Shown here: piece by piece, positions 1 to 10,399 of the stretch | How positions within the stretch are numbered: position 1 is the first letter of the stretch | Layout of the letters: the number at the start of each line of letters is the position of its first letter | NCBI RefSeq assembly: GCF_002099425.1 | Contig: NW_018343954.1 | Location: 27,489,501 to 27,553,500 of the forward strand | Reading direction: 5' to 3' | Length of the DNA stretch: 64,000 nt | Origin: Phascolarctos cinereus | Taxonomy: Eukaryota; Chordata; Mammalia; Diprotodontia; Phascolarctidae | Position numbers and translations under genes: made by a program | The notes under the pieces: model-generated | The model's database searches: none | What the model saw: the letters and a program-made list of their open reading frames with translations, nothing else | What the model was told of the DNA's origin: nothing

Positions 1-172
1 GCAAATGCAAGAGCAAAGTGATAGTGACATAAACTCAGAGGCACTAGAGTCCTGGAGTAGCTAATATATGGATTTAAATGTCAAGTGAAGCAGTTGTCAC
101 AATTCATTTGACTACCTTGAAAGGGTGCTAGAAAACTGACAAGAGATTGTTTGTCCCCCAATTCCAAACCAA
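1..172. other. Unassigned AT-rich sequence
   Basis: No repeat, exon signal or RNA gene was recognised in this stretch. Confidence 0.5.
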
Positions 173-386
173 TGTTTTGTTCAGTCATTTTCAACTCTTT
201 GTGACCCCATTTGAGGCTTCCTTGGCAAGGATATTGGAGTGGTTCATTTTACAGATGAGGAAACTGAGGCAAATAGGGTTAAGTGACTTGCCCAGAGTCA
301 CACAGCTGATAAGGGTCTGAGCGCAGATTCGAACTCAGGAAGATGAGTCTTCCTGACTCTAGGCCTGGCATTCTGTCTACCGCAGC
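173..386 (-). repeat. tRNA-headed SINE with BovB/RTE-type tail
   Basis: Read on the minus strand this is a tRNA-derived head (right end) followed by a CORE-like middle and a tail ending in the BovB/RTE-type signature 'gaacaaaac' after a 'ggggtcacaaagag'-like block. Three sister copies lie near 23.0, 24.1 and 47.3 kb. The tail suggests mobilisation by an RTE element; that partner is an inference from family knowledge. Confidence 0.85.
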
Positions 387-575
387 AAACCAAAATTAGC
401 AGGCTCTATTTCAAAGGGTATTTGTGGCTGCCATTTAGTGTCCTCCCCCTTTATGCATTTGTCTCCCCTTCTTGTAAATTATCCAGTGGTAGCTCCTCCA
501 ACTTCATGGCATTTCTAGCAGGGATAGAGTATAGTCTCAGTGCACTAGGCAATTCTAAAACTAAACTACAGAGGA
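387..575. other. Unassigned sequence
   Basis: Ordinary low-GC sequence; no repeat or coding signal seen. Confidence 0.45.
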
Positions 576-650
576 GGAGCTGATAACCTGCATTGGTCCT
601 CATTTCCTCACCTGTGAAATCATAGGTCTAGTTCCCCTCCCTATCTGATG
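576..650 (+). repeat. SINE 3' tail fragment (cattggt-type tail)
   Basis: Only the tail is present: 'ctgcattggt', then 'tttcctcacctg' and 'gaaatcataggtc'. The same tail ends the SINEs at 35.6, 57.4, 59.6 and 62.8 kb, so this is a 5'-truncated or eroded copy of that family. Confidence 0.6.
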
Positions 651-664
651 CTGGAGTTAACATT

Positions 665-772
665 AGCAATGTGGGCAAGTTGCTTCAACTTTCTGAGTGT
701 CATTTGTCTCATCTGGAAGCTGAAGGCACTGGAACATGATCTCTAAAGGTCCTTTCAGTTCTGAAATGTTAA
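665..772 (+). repeat. CORE-SINE (MIR/THER1 type), partial
   Basis: Shows 'gtgggcaagttgcttcaac', a 'gtctcatctggaa' core, and an L2-like tail 'ctaaaggtcctttcagttct'. The head is missing or too eroded to see. Confidence 0.75.
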
Positions 773-1144
773 AAGCATGGCACCTTTTCCACTGTGCCAT
801 ATGGAGGAGTTTTAAAACTATGGCCTGCCTCCTCTTGGAAGGAATATTCTCAGGTAGTTGAAGAGGTAGGGCCTGAAGAAGGGTGATTCCAGTGGGGTTG
901 GAAAGGAAGGGCTGTAGGATTGTGCTGAGGCCAGCTCAGAGTGGCTCAGAGAGCCTATGTGATAAATTTTCAGAATTTTCATTGTGAGCATTCACACTTC
1001 AAGAAGTAGGGAATGCTACAAACCAGGGCTTTATTGTTTTTGTTGATTGTCTAGTTTTAAGAAAGTGATGGAGAAAATGTTAATTATGTTAATTATCCAA
1101 ATTAAACTTAAAAATACATCATACATACACTTTTTTTGGAGAGC
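773..1144. other. Unassigned, possibly an old dispersed repeat
   Basis: Repeat-like in feel but I cannot name a family. It contains two tandem copies of 'ttaattatg' near 1080. No coding signal. Confidence 0.3.
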
Positions 1145-1665
1145 CAAGTTGTTAAACATTTACTAGAACACCACTAGTTGCGTGTGAGAGAGGTAGTGGA
1201 GACGGAACTTGGTGACTGAATGTGGAGGGTGAAGGGGAAGAAAAGTCAAAGATGGCACTGAGGTTTTGAGCCTGTGGAACTAGAGTAATGATGGTATAAT
1301 CAAAAGAAATAACGAAGCCAAGAGAAGGTGCAGCTCTGGGGGTAGGGGGGGGAAATGATGAATTCTGTTGTCAACATGTGGAGTTTGAAGCATCGGCAGG
1401 GCACCCAGTAGAGGTGCCCATTAGGCAGGTGAAAATGCAGAGGCAGGAAAAGGAGGGATGAGAAAAGGAAGGAGAGAGACAGACAGACAGACAGGGACAG
1501 AGACAGAGAGACAGACACAGAGAGTTTTAAAGAGAGAAAAGGGCCAAGGATAGAACTAGAACCTTGGGGGATATACTTACAGAGTGAGAAGAAGTAGAAA
1601 AGGAGCCACCAGACAGGTAAGAAGAGAAAGTTATAGTAGCCATAAAAGAAATGTACTTTCATGAG
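1145..1665 (-). repeat. L2 LINE fragment (reverse-transcriptase region)
   Basis: The minus strand between about 1530 and 1575 translates to 'YIPQGSSSILGP', a degraded form of the LINE RT motif VPQGSVLGP. Downstream residues continue the L2-like frame only in pieces. It is a fossil ORF2 fragment with many disruptions and a polypurine patch near 1470-1520. Confidence 0.75.
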
Positions 1666-2125
1666 TGGGATGCTTACCTCTGATTCTCAAGAATTTGTTG
1701 CTTCCTATACAGTATTCAGGTTGTCCATTTCAACTCATTCTCAAACAGGTGTACCACCTCTTTTTCTGATTGTGTCCTTCATGATGTCATATATGCAGCT
1801 TTTTACGTGAAAGTCTCATAGGGCCACTATGTGTGAGTGTGTGTGTGTTTTCTCCATCTTTTGGATCGTTTGCAATTTTCATTGGTATCCCATGATTCAT
1901 CCATAGAAGGTCACTGGAAAAAAAAATACTGGTCCTGGGTGGGAGAAGTCAAAATTGGCACCAAAATGATGTGCTTTGATGGAAAGTTGGCATTATTATC
2001 TTGAGCCATTTCCTAAATGTGATTCAGCCTACTCTGCCCCTCTTTGAATCTGACTTCAGGATCTGCCTAGGGTGAGGTAATATTTAAAAAAAAAAAAGAG
2101 GGCTATGCTAAAATTTCAAACTCCT
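1666..2125. other. Unassigned sequence with small simple repeats
   Basis: Contains a short TG run near 1830-1848 and an A-tract near 2085. No family recognised. Confidence 0.4.
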
Positions 2126-2127
2126 AA

Positions 2128-2330
2128 ATACTGGCAGCTATGTAGTATGGTGAATAGAGACCCAGGTTTGGAGTCAGGAAGACCTAATTTAAAATCCTGC
2201 CACAGTCTAGTCTAATCATTTAACTCCTCAGCCTCAGTTTCCTCATTTGTAAAATGGGATTGTCATAGCACCTACCTTACAGGGTTTCATGAGGATCAAA
2301 TGAAATAACATATTCTGACCTCCATACCTG
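2128..2330 (+). repeat. CORE-SINE (MIR type)
   Basis: tRNA-like head beginning 'ggcagctatgtagtatggtg', then 'ggagtcaggaagaccta', 'cctcagtttcctcatttg' and the 'atagcacctacctta' block with a 'gaggatcaaatgaaataa' end. Confidence 0.85.
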
Positions 2331-2337
2331 AAAGGTA

Positions 2338-2408
2338 TGGTAGCCATTTATTTATTCATGTTATTTTCTTATTTTCATTATCATCATCATTATTATTGTA
2401 ATTATTTT
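2338..2408. repeat. AT-rich low-complexity tail
   Basis: ATT/ATC-type triplets, probably the expanded 3' tail of the SINE just upstream. Confidence 0.5.
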
Positions 2409-2424
2409 CAGTAGAGCTCCTCTG

Positions 2425-3245
2425 ATCACTTGATAGGACTCATTCCCCAGTGGTTATCATACTCCTGCTGCCTTTACTCTGCAGATCCCAGTGATATTCA
2501 GCTACTACCTGTTACAGAACAAACACCCCACCCCACCACACCACCTTCTGCCCCAGATATCTTCTCCTTCACTCCCTGCACTCCAAATCTGTCCTGCCAC
2601 TTCCACTTTGCCCTCTGAAACCCCCACTCAACCATCAACACATTCCTCTTGATTTAGAGCTCATCCTTGATCATGTTTTATATCTTCTAGCACTCATGGA
2701 GACCTGGCTCCCACTGAATAACATGGTATCCCTAGCCATTGTTTTTCCAGTTCGGGTTTTATCTTTAATAATGATAATAACAATAATCTAACATTTATAT
2801 AGCACTTACTATGTGCCACGCACTATGCCAAGCACTTAACAAATATTGTCTCATTTGATTTTCATCACAACCCTGGGAGGTAAGTATTATTATTATCCTC
2901 ATTTTACAGATGAGGAAACTAAAATACTTGCTGGTCCTGGTAGGAGAAGTCCAGTTGCTACTAGCTCTCCATTGACTATTCCAGACTCCTTTTCTAATGC
3001 CATCACATAGTAACCTCTCCTTCTTTTACTTTAACCAAATTTATAACCCAACCCATATCCTGACAGCTATTATCTGTTGACCCCTGCAATATTCTCCCTC
3101 TTTTCTCAATGAATTAAATATCCTAATTCACAGCCTTTCTATCCCAACTTCTGCATTCGTATTAAAGGACTTCACCATGCATCTTCATGTTCCCTCAAAC
3201 ATCCTAATTTCCCACTTCCTCAGCTGACTTAGTCACCTCCTTGTT
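2425..3245 (+). repeat. L2 LINE fragment (endonuclease region), split by a SINE
   Basis: Near 2695 the plus strand encodes 'METWLPLNNMVSLA', matching the TETWL segment of L2-clade endonucleases; near 3165-3215 it encodes 'DFTMHLHVPSNILISHFL', matching the GDFNIH segment. A CORE-SINE at 2766-2920 interrupts it. The copy is broken and non-functional. Confidence 0.75.
2766..2920 (-). repeat. CORE-SINE (MIR type) inside L2
   Basis: Antisense order: 'catttatatagcacttacta', 'ctcatttgattttcatcaca', 'accctgggaggtaagtatta', 'ttttacagatgaggaaact'. The tRNA head is missing on the right. Confidence 0.85.
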
Positions 3246-3392
3246 CAATGGGAAATAGGGAGCAATAAAAGTTTCTAAGTAGGGGAAATTCATGTGATTA
3301 GTACAATGTAACGGAACGGTGTCATCCACGTGATGGTTACTTAAATGTTTTTTGAATTGTTGACACTTGTGGTGGGCAGGGTCTTTCAGTGA
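3246..3392. other. Unassigned sequence
   Basis: Short unique-looking stretch between an L2 fossil and a SINE. Confidence 0.4.
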
Positions 3393-3646
3393 AGCAGCTA
3401 GATGGGGCAGTGGACAGTGCCCTGGGCTTGGAGTCAGGAAAACCTGAGTTCAAATCCAGCCTTGGATACTTAGTAGCTGAGTGACCATGGGCAAGTCACT
3501 TAACCTCAGTCTGCCTCAATTTCCTCAAGTGTAAAAGGCCAATTATAATAGCACCTACCTCACAGAATTATTGTGAAGATTAAATAATATTTCTAAAGCA
3601 CTTAGCATAGTACTTAGTACACAGTAGGTGCTATATAAATGCTTAT
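3393..3646 (+). repeat. CORE-SINE with full head and L2-like end
   Basis: Nearly full length: head 'gcagctagatggggcagtgg', 'ttcaaatccagcctt', 'gggcaagtcacttaacctca', core, and an end 'acagtaggtgctatataaat'. A relatively well kept copy. Confidence 0.88.
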
Positions 3647-3799
3647 CCCTTCCCTTAAGTCTAGTACCTTGCAAATCATGTTTTGTAGGCATCCACCTGA
3701 ATGGAGTACCATTATCATTATTACATATTATCATTATTACTCCACACCCCAAAAAATGTGAGCCCTGGGCCTTTGAATTTCTATATTCTCAATCTAGGT

Positions 3800-3945
3800 T
3801 TCTCCCCCTTTCTCTCTTTCTCCCTTCCTCCCTCCCTTTCTCCCTCTATCTTCTCCATTCTCCCTTCCTCTTCATATGCTCCCTGTTTCTTCACCCTCTC
3901 TATTTCTCCTCTCTCCCTTTCTTCACTTTGGTCCCTCATTGGTCC
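3800..3945. repeat. CT-rich low-complexity tract
   Basis: Imperfect polypyrimidine run. Both long open frames crossing it are compositional artefacts. Confidence 0.8.
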
Positions 3946-3949
3946 TCTG

Positions 3950-4425
3950 CCATTTAAGAAAGCTGTCCAGAAAATACCAAGTACAAGGCAAAGGAGATGG
4001 AAATAAAAAAGAGAGGGAAATTAGTTTTAAATTGCTCATTTAGAATTACTAGTTTCAATCAATGACAATTTTACAACATTAAATACATTCAGGGGTAACT
4101 TGTCAAAAAAAAAATAAAACACCTCCTGTCGTTGCTGACATTCTCTGAGGTTTTCTAATAAGATCAGGGTCAGTGACGGGAAAATAAGCAGGGAGAGGAA
4201 TAGGATGTCAGAATGAAATTGAGTTCTGGAAGAGTTATCTCAAGTTCCTCAGTAAACTGAGCTTGCAAAACTGGTTCTCCAGTGAGAGCAACACTGCAGG
4301 TTTGGGCATTGCAGGTATGGAAGAAGGTTGCCTCTGCTTCTGTCTATTCCCAAACTTTTGCATGACATTTACCTTTGATCTTGAAGGGAAAAGTAGGAAG
4401 CTGTCTGTCCTCTGATGTGGGGGGA
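3950..4425. other. Unassigned, repeat-poor
   Basis: No repeat recognised. Low to moderate AT content with no exon signal. Confidence 0.4.
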
Positions 4426-4427
4426 GG

Positions 4428-4625
4428 TGTCTGGAAAGAGGGCTAGGCTTGGAGTCAGGGCAGGTGCATTAGAATCTCGACCTCCTTACTTACTCCCTGG
4501 GTCACCTTGGACAAGTCCCTTGAACTTCCTGGGCCTCAGTTTTCTTACCTGTAAATTGCTCTTATGATGCTTGGACTGGATAATCTTTAAGGTCCCTCCT
4601 GGCTCTAAATCCATGGTCAGTTGCT
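4428..4625 (+). repeat. CORE-SINE (THER1 type) with L2-like tail
   Basis: Contains 'gggctaggcttggagtcag', 'tgggcctcagttttcttacc' and the tail 'taaggtccctcctggctcta'. Confidence 0.82.
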
Positions 4626-5194
4626 TGGAATTCCATCCCGCTGAGGTAAATTCAAGACAAATTCTCTCTATCATCTCCAAAGATATTCATATCATAGAAT
4701 GTTATTAAAGGTTGGGAAATCAATCAAGAAAAGGTAATTTTCAACTGGCCCTATGTTCTTGGGTTATTTTTGTAAGGTATTGCTAACTCCTCTACAGTGA
4801 GAACCCATATACACATCCTACTATTATCATCATCTTTGTTCATCAGATTTCCTCAACAGTTCTCTTGAATTTTCACTTTTAAACCTACTTGTTCAGGGCT
4901 AATTTAGTCTGTTGGTGTTACTAGGGTCATTTAGGGGAAAAGATTAGGCTAGGAGGTTAGGACCAAGGCTCAGCACACAGTGTTGTACTTTATTAGTCAT
5001 GTCTACAGGTTTAATTTTAGTATTGGCTGAAAAAATATCACTGGGAAGAGGACAGCAGAAGGCATGAGAGCAATGCCACGGCGGAGCAGGAGAACTCCAG
5101 CTTCTCCCCTCCCAATGCTTCACCTGATCCCTTCTTACACATTTCTGGGCATGCCATCTAATGTGGTTTTGCCTGGGGGCCTCTCCAACTCGTC
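4626..5194. other. Unassigned sequence
   Basis: No repeat family or coding exon recognised. Confidence 0.4.
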
Positions 5195-5470
5195 TAGCCT
5201 TTGACAATGTCAGAAATCCAAAATGTGATTCCTGGACACTTTGCTCATTTTCTTCCAAATAACGGAAAAGGACTCAGGGACTGTAAAGGATGTTTACCAG
5301 TATTTCAAAGGGTAAATAATCCTTGCCACCCCCATTTTTTCCCCGAAATGCCCCAAATTTCAGACAGCTGTAACATTGCTGACTCATTTCCGGTTTCCGG
5401 AGGAGGATCTGGGTTGATTCGTCATGCTCTACCTTCATGAGTTTCTGCTTGTATGACAAAAAGATCAAGG
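5195..5470. other. Repeat-poor block, candidate non-coding element
   Basis: Complex sequence without repeat signatures. It holds an AP-1 site next to two ETS-type sites, listed separately. Conservation is untested. Confidence 0.35.
5380..5401 (+). promoter_or_regulatory. AP-1 site abutting two ETS-type sites
   Basis: Perfect AP-1 heptamer TGACTCA at 5380-5386, followed directly by two TTCCGG cores (5388-5393 and 5395-5400). AP-1/ETS composites are known in enhancers. Function here is inference. Confidence 0.35.
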
Positions 5471-6008
5471 AATGTATCAGAGGAACCCCTTCAGTGTAAA
5501 CAGAGGCTATAATTAAAGAAGGACCCTGTAATTCTGGTTGTGTCAAAAGGAAAAAAAAAGAAGCTAACAGTAACCTTTAATATTTTTAACAGAGAATTGT
5601 TCCTTTGTTTCCTTAAGGAAGAATGAGGAAAGTTAGAAGCCAGCTTTATTACTTGCTTAGCAAGTTCCATCTCTAAATATGACTGATTATCCTGAAATTT
5701 TGGAGGGCTTCCACAAGGTTTCATGGGGCCTCTTGAGCCCATACAGGGCAGAAGTATGTCAGGTGTTTGACAAGAGCCATATTTTCCATCTCTAAGGTTA
5801 CAGGGTGACTGTCATCCAGGCCTCCAACCAGGCCAGGACCTAACTGTCTTCTGTAACTGCCAGATTTTCCTGATTTGGTATAAGATCTGGACTGCCTCCA
5901 GCTTTTCAATCTATATTCATCCACATCCAACGATATCCAAGAATCACAAATATTCTTGACTAATGTTTCAGCTTGTCAACCTCTTTACCTACATTCCCTA
6001 GTATGGTG
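5471..6008. other. Unassigned sequence
   Basis: No recognised repeat or coding signal. Confidence 0.4.
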
Positions 6009-6009
6009 A

Positions 6010-6056
6010 CTTATTCATAACAGTCACTTAATAAATGTTTGTTGAATTTAATCGAA
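6010..6056 (+). repeat. L2 3' tail
   Basis: Terminal L2 signature 'cacttaataaatgtttgttg'. Confidence 0.7.
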
Positions 6057-6404
6057 ATCTAGTCCCAAACCATTATGGCTCTGGATACTTTTCCTTTCTG
6101 TCAGTGAACTGCTTCAAGAAATATCCCTATGAGCAATATGGGGGTCAGCCACAATAATAACTCATTCCTATGTGCAAACTTTCATTTTCCAAGATGACAG
6201 GGCTGATTTTGGTCATAGGAAAAGCAGATAACTGCTTCTCTGGTATGGTCTGCCAGGCATTAAGAAAGGATTTTGGCTCAAAATTTCCTACCCTTAGTCA
6301 TCTCTTGGGGTTTTCTCTATAGGAAGTGACAGCAACTTTACCTGTGGCTTCCTTTTTAGGGAACTTCCAGGTGAGGAAATTCCCTTTATTAATCCAGGTT
6401 GGCA
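6057..6404. other. Unassigned sequence
   Basis: Nothing recognised. Confidence 0.4.
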
Positions 6405-6556
6405 CCTTCTCTGCAACTTACAGTCTTAGGACACTGAGAGATTAAGTTACTTGCTTAGGGTTACTCCGCCAGTCTGTGTCATAAGCCAGACTTGAACTCG
6501 AGTCTTCCTGGCTTCCAGGCCATCTCTCTAGCCGCTATGCCAAGTGGCCTCACTAT
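6405..6556 (-). repeat. CORE-SINE, degraded
   Basis: Antisense SINE signature: 'agattaagttacttgctta', 'gacttgaactcgagtcttcc', and a head near 'ctagccgctatgcc'. Confidence 0.75.
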
Positions 6557-6921
6557 TCAGGAGCTACAGAGACTTCTAAATTTGTTCAGCTCAGTAAAAG
6601 AATCCTGGGTCCAAGGATGTGTTGCAATCTCATCCTTCGTGTTTTTATAGGGCTATTTATTTATGCTGTGAAACTCCTTCTGATCCTAGTCCTAGCAATT
6701 AGCAGAGCTATAGCTAGCTAAGGCTAGGTGACCAGGCTTTGCTCAGGGCATCAAATTTAGAAGGTGCTAAAAGGGTTTGCAGACCTTCAACTGCATAGAA
6801 ACAACAGAGCTTAACACCTAGTTTGCAGGGAGACCCAGTTAAAATAGGAACCCGGGAGACAGTCTACTTCTTTATCCATATACATGCATTTCACGTGGCC
6901 TCTGGCTTGATCCCCGTTCAT
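6557..6921. other. Unassigned sequence
   Basis: Nothing recognised apart from a short 'agctatagctagcta' repeat near 6705. Confidence 0.4.

Positions 6922-6955
<34 letters not shown>
6922..6955. repeat. (CA)n microsatellite
   Basis: About 15 CA units with one early CAT interruption. Confidence 0.95.
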
Positions 6956-6958
<3 letters not shown>

Positions 6959-7346
6959 CCATGTATGCTGTGTCTCAGCTTCAAAAGTTGATTGAAGGCA
7001 CATGTAGCTTCTTTTGCCACTTGGTACAAAACCTGTTAGTTACATCACTGCCTCTTAATCTTCATAAGTTTGTGTTCACTAGTCTCCTTAATGACAATAT
7101 ATTTAAATCTTCCTGCCTTCAATTAATAAATAGATCTGGCTGCTTAACATTGCAACATATTCTGTTTTACCAGCCTTGTACTCTCTCCCACTATAAATGT
7201 GGAGAACAGGAATGCAAGTTTCACTCCAACTTTCTAACCTTATCTAAGCTGGAGGTAGGGAGACATACTTAGTCCTCAAAATTCACATCAGGATCTATAT
7301 CTTTTAACTCTGGATTGTACAAGAAATTCCCCACTAACATAAAAAT
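6956..7346. other. Unassigned sequence
   Basis: No repeat family or exon recognised. The open frame running through it follows the CA repeat. Confidence 0.4.
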
Positions 7347-7411
7347 TCTTTCTCTTTCTCTTCCTTCCTTCCCTCCTTCCTCCCTCCTTGTTTCCCTCCG
7401 TCTTTCTTCCC

Positions 7412-7498
<87 letters not shown>

Positions 7499-7504
7499 CC
7501 TTCC
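7347..7504. repeat. CT-rich microsatellite
   Basis: Polypyrimidine tract with a long (CT)n core at about 7414-7478, broken by one CC. Both strands stay open across it, giving spurious poly-Ser/Leu and Arg/Glu frames. Confidence 0.95.
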
Positions 7505-7552
7505 TATCTAATAGATATAGATTATACGTGAGGTATAATATGCAACAGCAAT

Positions 7553-7752
7553 CTATCACATTTACATCACAGTTTACAAAGTGCTTTCCCTCACAATGTT
7601 CCATAAGATAGTGGGCTCTAGGGTCACCATTTTAAAGATAAAGAAATGAGTTTCAGAGAGATGGAGTCAATTGTCCAAGTGATGCAATGTCTGGCCATGT
7701 CAGGATTTAAGTACGTCTCTTCTGACCCCAAGCCTAGGGCTTTTCTGACTAA
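7553..7752 (-). repeat. CORE-SINE (MIR type)
   Basis: Antisense: 'cagtttacaaagtgctttcc', 'aaagataaagaaatgagttt', 'tcaattgtccaagtgatg'. Old and diverged. Confidence 0.75.
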
Positions 7753-7968
7753 ATTCTGCTGCTTGCTTGGCCTATTACAATCAGTTGAAGAAGTTGTGTG
7801 TGTTTATCCCATGGAAGTGAGAGCCAAGGGAACTGTCTTCATTTATTTGAAAGGCTGTGATGAGGAAAGATTAAGCCTTTTTGACTTGGCCTTGGAGGGA
7901 AGAATCCAGAATAATGGGTAAATGTTGCAACGAGGCAAATATAAGCCTGCTATCAAGAAAGATTCTCT
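7753..7968. other. Unassigned sequence
   Basis: Nothing recognised. Confidence 0.4.
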
Positions 7969-7984
7969 AGCAATTAGAGTCATC

Positions 7985-8138
7985 AAGGGACAGCTAGGTG
8001 GCACAGTGGATAGAGCACCGGCCCCAGATTCAGGAGGACCTGAGTTCAAATCCAGCCTCAGGCACATAACACTTACTAGCTGTGTGACCCTGGGCAAGTC
8101 AATTAACCCCGTTGTGTAACCAAAAAAACAAACAAACA
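7985..8138 (+). repeat. Young tRNA-headed marsupial SINE with perfect target duplication
   Basis: Runs from 'gggacagctaggtggcacag' through 'gtgtgaccctgggcaagtca' to an A-rich tail with AAAC units. Flanked by an identical 16-bp duplication 'agcaattagagtcatc' at 7969-7984 and 8139-8154, the mark of L1-style target-primed insertion. The intact duplication shows it is among the youngest insertions here. Confidence 0.95.
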
Positions 8139-8204
8139 AGCAATTAGAGTCATCCCAAGGCAGGGCCCAGTGGAGTTGGAAGATCCAATGCAACAAGATT
8201 GGTA

Positions 8205-8482
8205 AGCCTTGGTATATGAGTCAGGCACTATGACAGGTGCTGGACATACCGAGACAAAAATAAAAGCAACATTCTGTACCATCAAGGAATTTATATTCTC
8301 TCTCAGGGAGGCAGATCAAAATGTATCTGTATTTTAAAAATACAAAAAAAAATGGAGTAAATACAAAGTCATTTCAAGAGAGTGATAGTAATTGTATGTG
8401 GTAGGGGGAGAGCTGGGGAAGGTGTCAGGAAAAGCCTCTCAGAGGCAGGGGCACCTGTACTGAGATAACAGGCATAAACAGA
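8205..8482 (-). repeat. L2 3' end, antisense
   Basis: Starts with the inverted L2 terminus 'gtcaggcactatgacaggtg' and continues with 'caaggaatttatattctctc' and 'gtcaggaaaagcctctcaga', all reverse of L2 3'-end blocks. Confidence 0.65.
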
Positions 8483-8617
8483 ACTAGAGATATCAGTCAG
8501 TATGAGAAGCATGAGAACGCTTCAGAGGTCTTTCAACCCAAAACATCTTTTTGTCAATCCATAGTATTTTCTATATAGCGCCTAGGAAATAGAAGCTGCT
8601 TTGCCCATCGGCGGACA
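8483..8617. other. Unassigned sequence
   Basis: Nothing recognised. Confidence 0.35.
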
Positions 8618-8840
8618 GATGTGACATCATGTTGTAGAATAAGCATTAGACTCAGAGTCGGAAGACTTGGGTTCAGGACTGAACCTTGTCATTATTTTAG
8701 CTGTGTGAATAACTCACTTGCATTTTTTTGAGTCTCAGTTTCCTCATCTGTAAAATAGAAGTAATAACACAGTTTATCTCCCAGGATTGCTGTATCAAAT
8801 AAGAGGCTAGAAAATGCTTTTAAATCATTTGAGAAACGAA
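8618..8840 (+). repeat. CORE-SINE (MIR type)
   Basis: Contains 'attagactcagagtcggaag', 'gagtctcagtttcctcatct' and 'aatagaagtaataacacag'. Confidence 0.8.
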
Positions 8841-8899
8841 TGAATTATGGAAGTGAAGAACAAGGCCCCAGTTCCCATGCCTAAGTCTAGTAGTCAGTG

Positions 8900-8985
8900 A
8901 GTCAGTCAGCTAGCATCAACTAAGTCCCTATTATGTGCCAGGAATACTGAGTTGCTAGGCACTAGGATCTAAAAGTGGGGCAGTC
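8900..8985 (-). repeat. L2 3' tail, antisense
   Basis: Inverted L2 end: 'taagtccctattatgtgcca' and 'gctaggcactagga'. Confidence 0.6.
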
Positions 8986-9705
8986 ATCAGTAGGCATATT
9001 AAACTTTGGTCCTGGGACAGAAGCTGTGTTGTCCTTTTAGTAAGTTACCTGCTGGGTTTGTCTTGCCATGGACCTACCAAAGGTCATTATAGTCTGAAGG
9101 AGGTCAGTCAGCGACCAGAGGTGAAACCTGACCTTGGCTGGCCAGGAAGCAGAAATGCTACTATGATCTAAAGATGGAGTTTGGTGTTTCCTTTGTCTGG
9201 ACAGTAGAGTCAGGCCTCCGTAACAGAATGCTTGCTCTTTAAGTAAAGGGGACAGAGTTGGAGTCAGAATGAAGTATCTCTAGGAAAACAAGATGACAAG
9301 AGGCATAGGGAGAAAATCCTGAAAGTTTACGTTGGATCTGAGATTTTTTTTTTAAGTGAAAGACTTATTTTCCATCTACTTGCTATCCAGCATGTAAATA
9401 GATAGAAATCCTTCACTGGTCTTGCATTGGTTCCCTGTTGAATTAAATCTTTGCCCAATTGAAAAGCCCATTCATCTCACCAGCTAGCTATTCAGCGACC
9501 GAGTATTTCCACTCAAGGACCATTTCTTTGTCCACAAGACACTTCATGGCATGGACTCATTACCTCAGTGCTCCCGGCCCAGCTCTAATCACAGATCTGT
9601 CAACATTTCTGCCTCAGAGACTTCTCATCTTTTGTCTTTTTTTAAGCTTTTCAGTGCAGGTCTTTCCACTGAAACACAAAAGCAGGGAATAGGACCAGCT
9701 TTGCC
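8986..9705. other. Unassigned; weak L2 resemblance at 9400-9600
   Basis: The first 400 bp show nothing. Around 9415 'cactggtcttgcattggttc' faintly resembles the L2 3' region, not enough for a call. Confidence 0.3.
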
Positions 9706-9935
9706 CATAGAATGAGTTCATGGCTTGGAGTCAGAGACCCAGATTCAAGGACACTTAGCTGTAAGATCCTGAACAAGTCCCTTAGCTCTGAGCCTTAGTT
9801 TCTTTATCTGTGAAATGAAGATAATAAAATACCCTTAGCTACCTCACTTTCTCATAAGGATAGAATAAATAGACAATAAAAGATGCAGGTGTGTTGTGTA
9901 AATAATTTGAACAATAAATAAATGTAAGCTATTAT
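9706..9935 (+). repeat. CORE-SINE (MIR type)
   Basis: 'ttcatggcttggagtcagag', 'agccttagtttctttatctg' and an AT-rich end with 'aatgtaagctattat'. Confidence 0.78.
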
Positions 9936-10162
9936 ATTATATTAATTAAGCTATCATATAATGTGGTGAAACTTAAGAAGATTTGGGAAATTCAGCTCCT
10001 CTTTCTTTCCACCAAAAAATAGTCTCAAATTTTCCCTCCTGGCCTTGTGGCTGAAATGACTGAAACTGCACTGAGCCCAATTCTTTGGGGTTGAAGCATC
10101 ATTCTCCTAGAAAACATAAATGTTCTTGTGAAGTTAGTATATAAAGCTATGAGTAAGTAACA
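9936..10162. other. Unassigned sequence
   Basis: Nothing recognised. Confidence 0.4.
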
Positions 10163-10392
10163 ATTCAATGTGCATTCATTCATTAACAAACACTTATTAG
10201 GCATGGAAAGGGAAAATCTGGAAAGAAGAGAAGTCTGCCCTGAAGTAGCTTATGACATATTATAGAAGAGAAGACATCTGTACAGATTTATATAGCTCAT
10301 ATTAGGATAGAAGTACAGAAGACACACAGTATGAGCTAAGAGCTCAGATAAAGGAGGCATCAGGTCTATTTGGGAGGAAGGAAAGGAGGTGT
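10163..10392 (-). repeat. L2 3' end, antisense
   Basis: Begins 'cattcattaacaaacacttattagg' in parts and continues with the inverted 'ctgaagtagcttatgac' block. It meets a plus-strand L2 head-to-head at about 10395. Confidence 0.6.
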
Positions 10393-10399
10393 AGAATGG

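Noticed and set aside
1300-1662. 120-codon minus frame with an 'IPQGS' motif
   Set aside because: The motif is a real RT relic, but of a broken L2 fossil, not a host gene.
7269-7611. Arg/Glu-rich and Ser/Leu-rich frames on opposite strands
   Set aside because: Direct translation of the CT microsatellite.
7985-8138. tRNA gene
   Set aside because: The A-box/B-box-like head belongs to a SINE with an A-rich tail and target duplication; no cloverleaf was evident.
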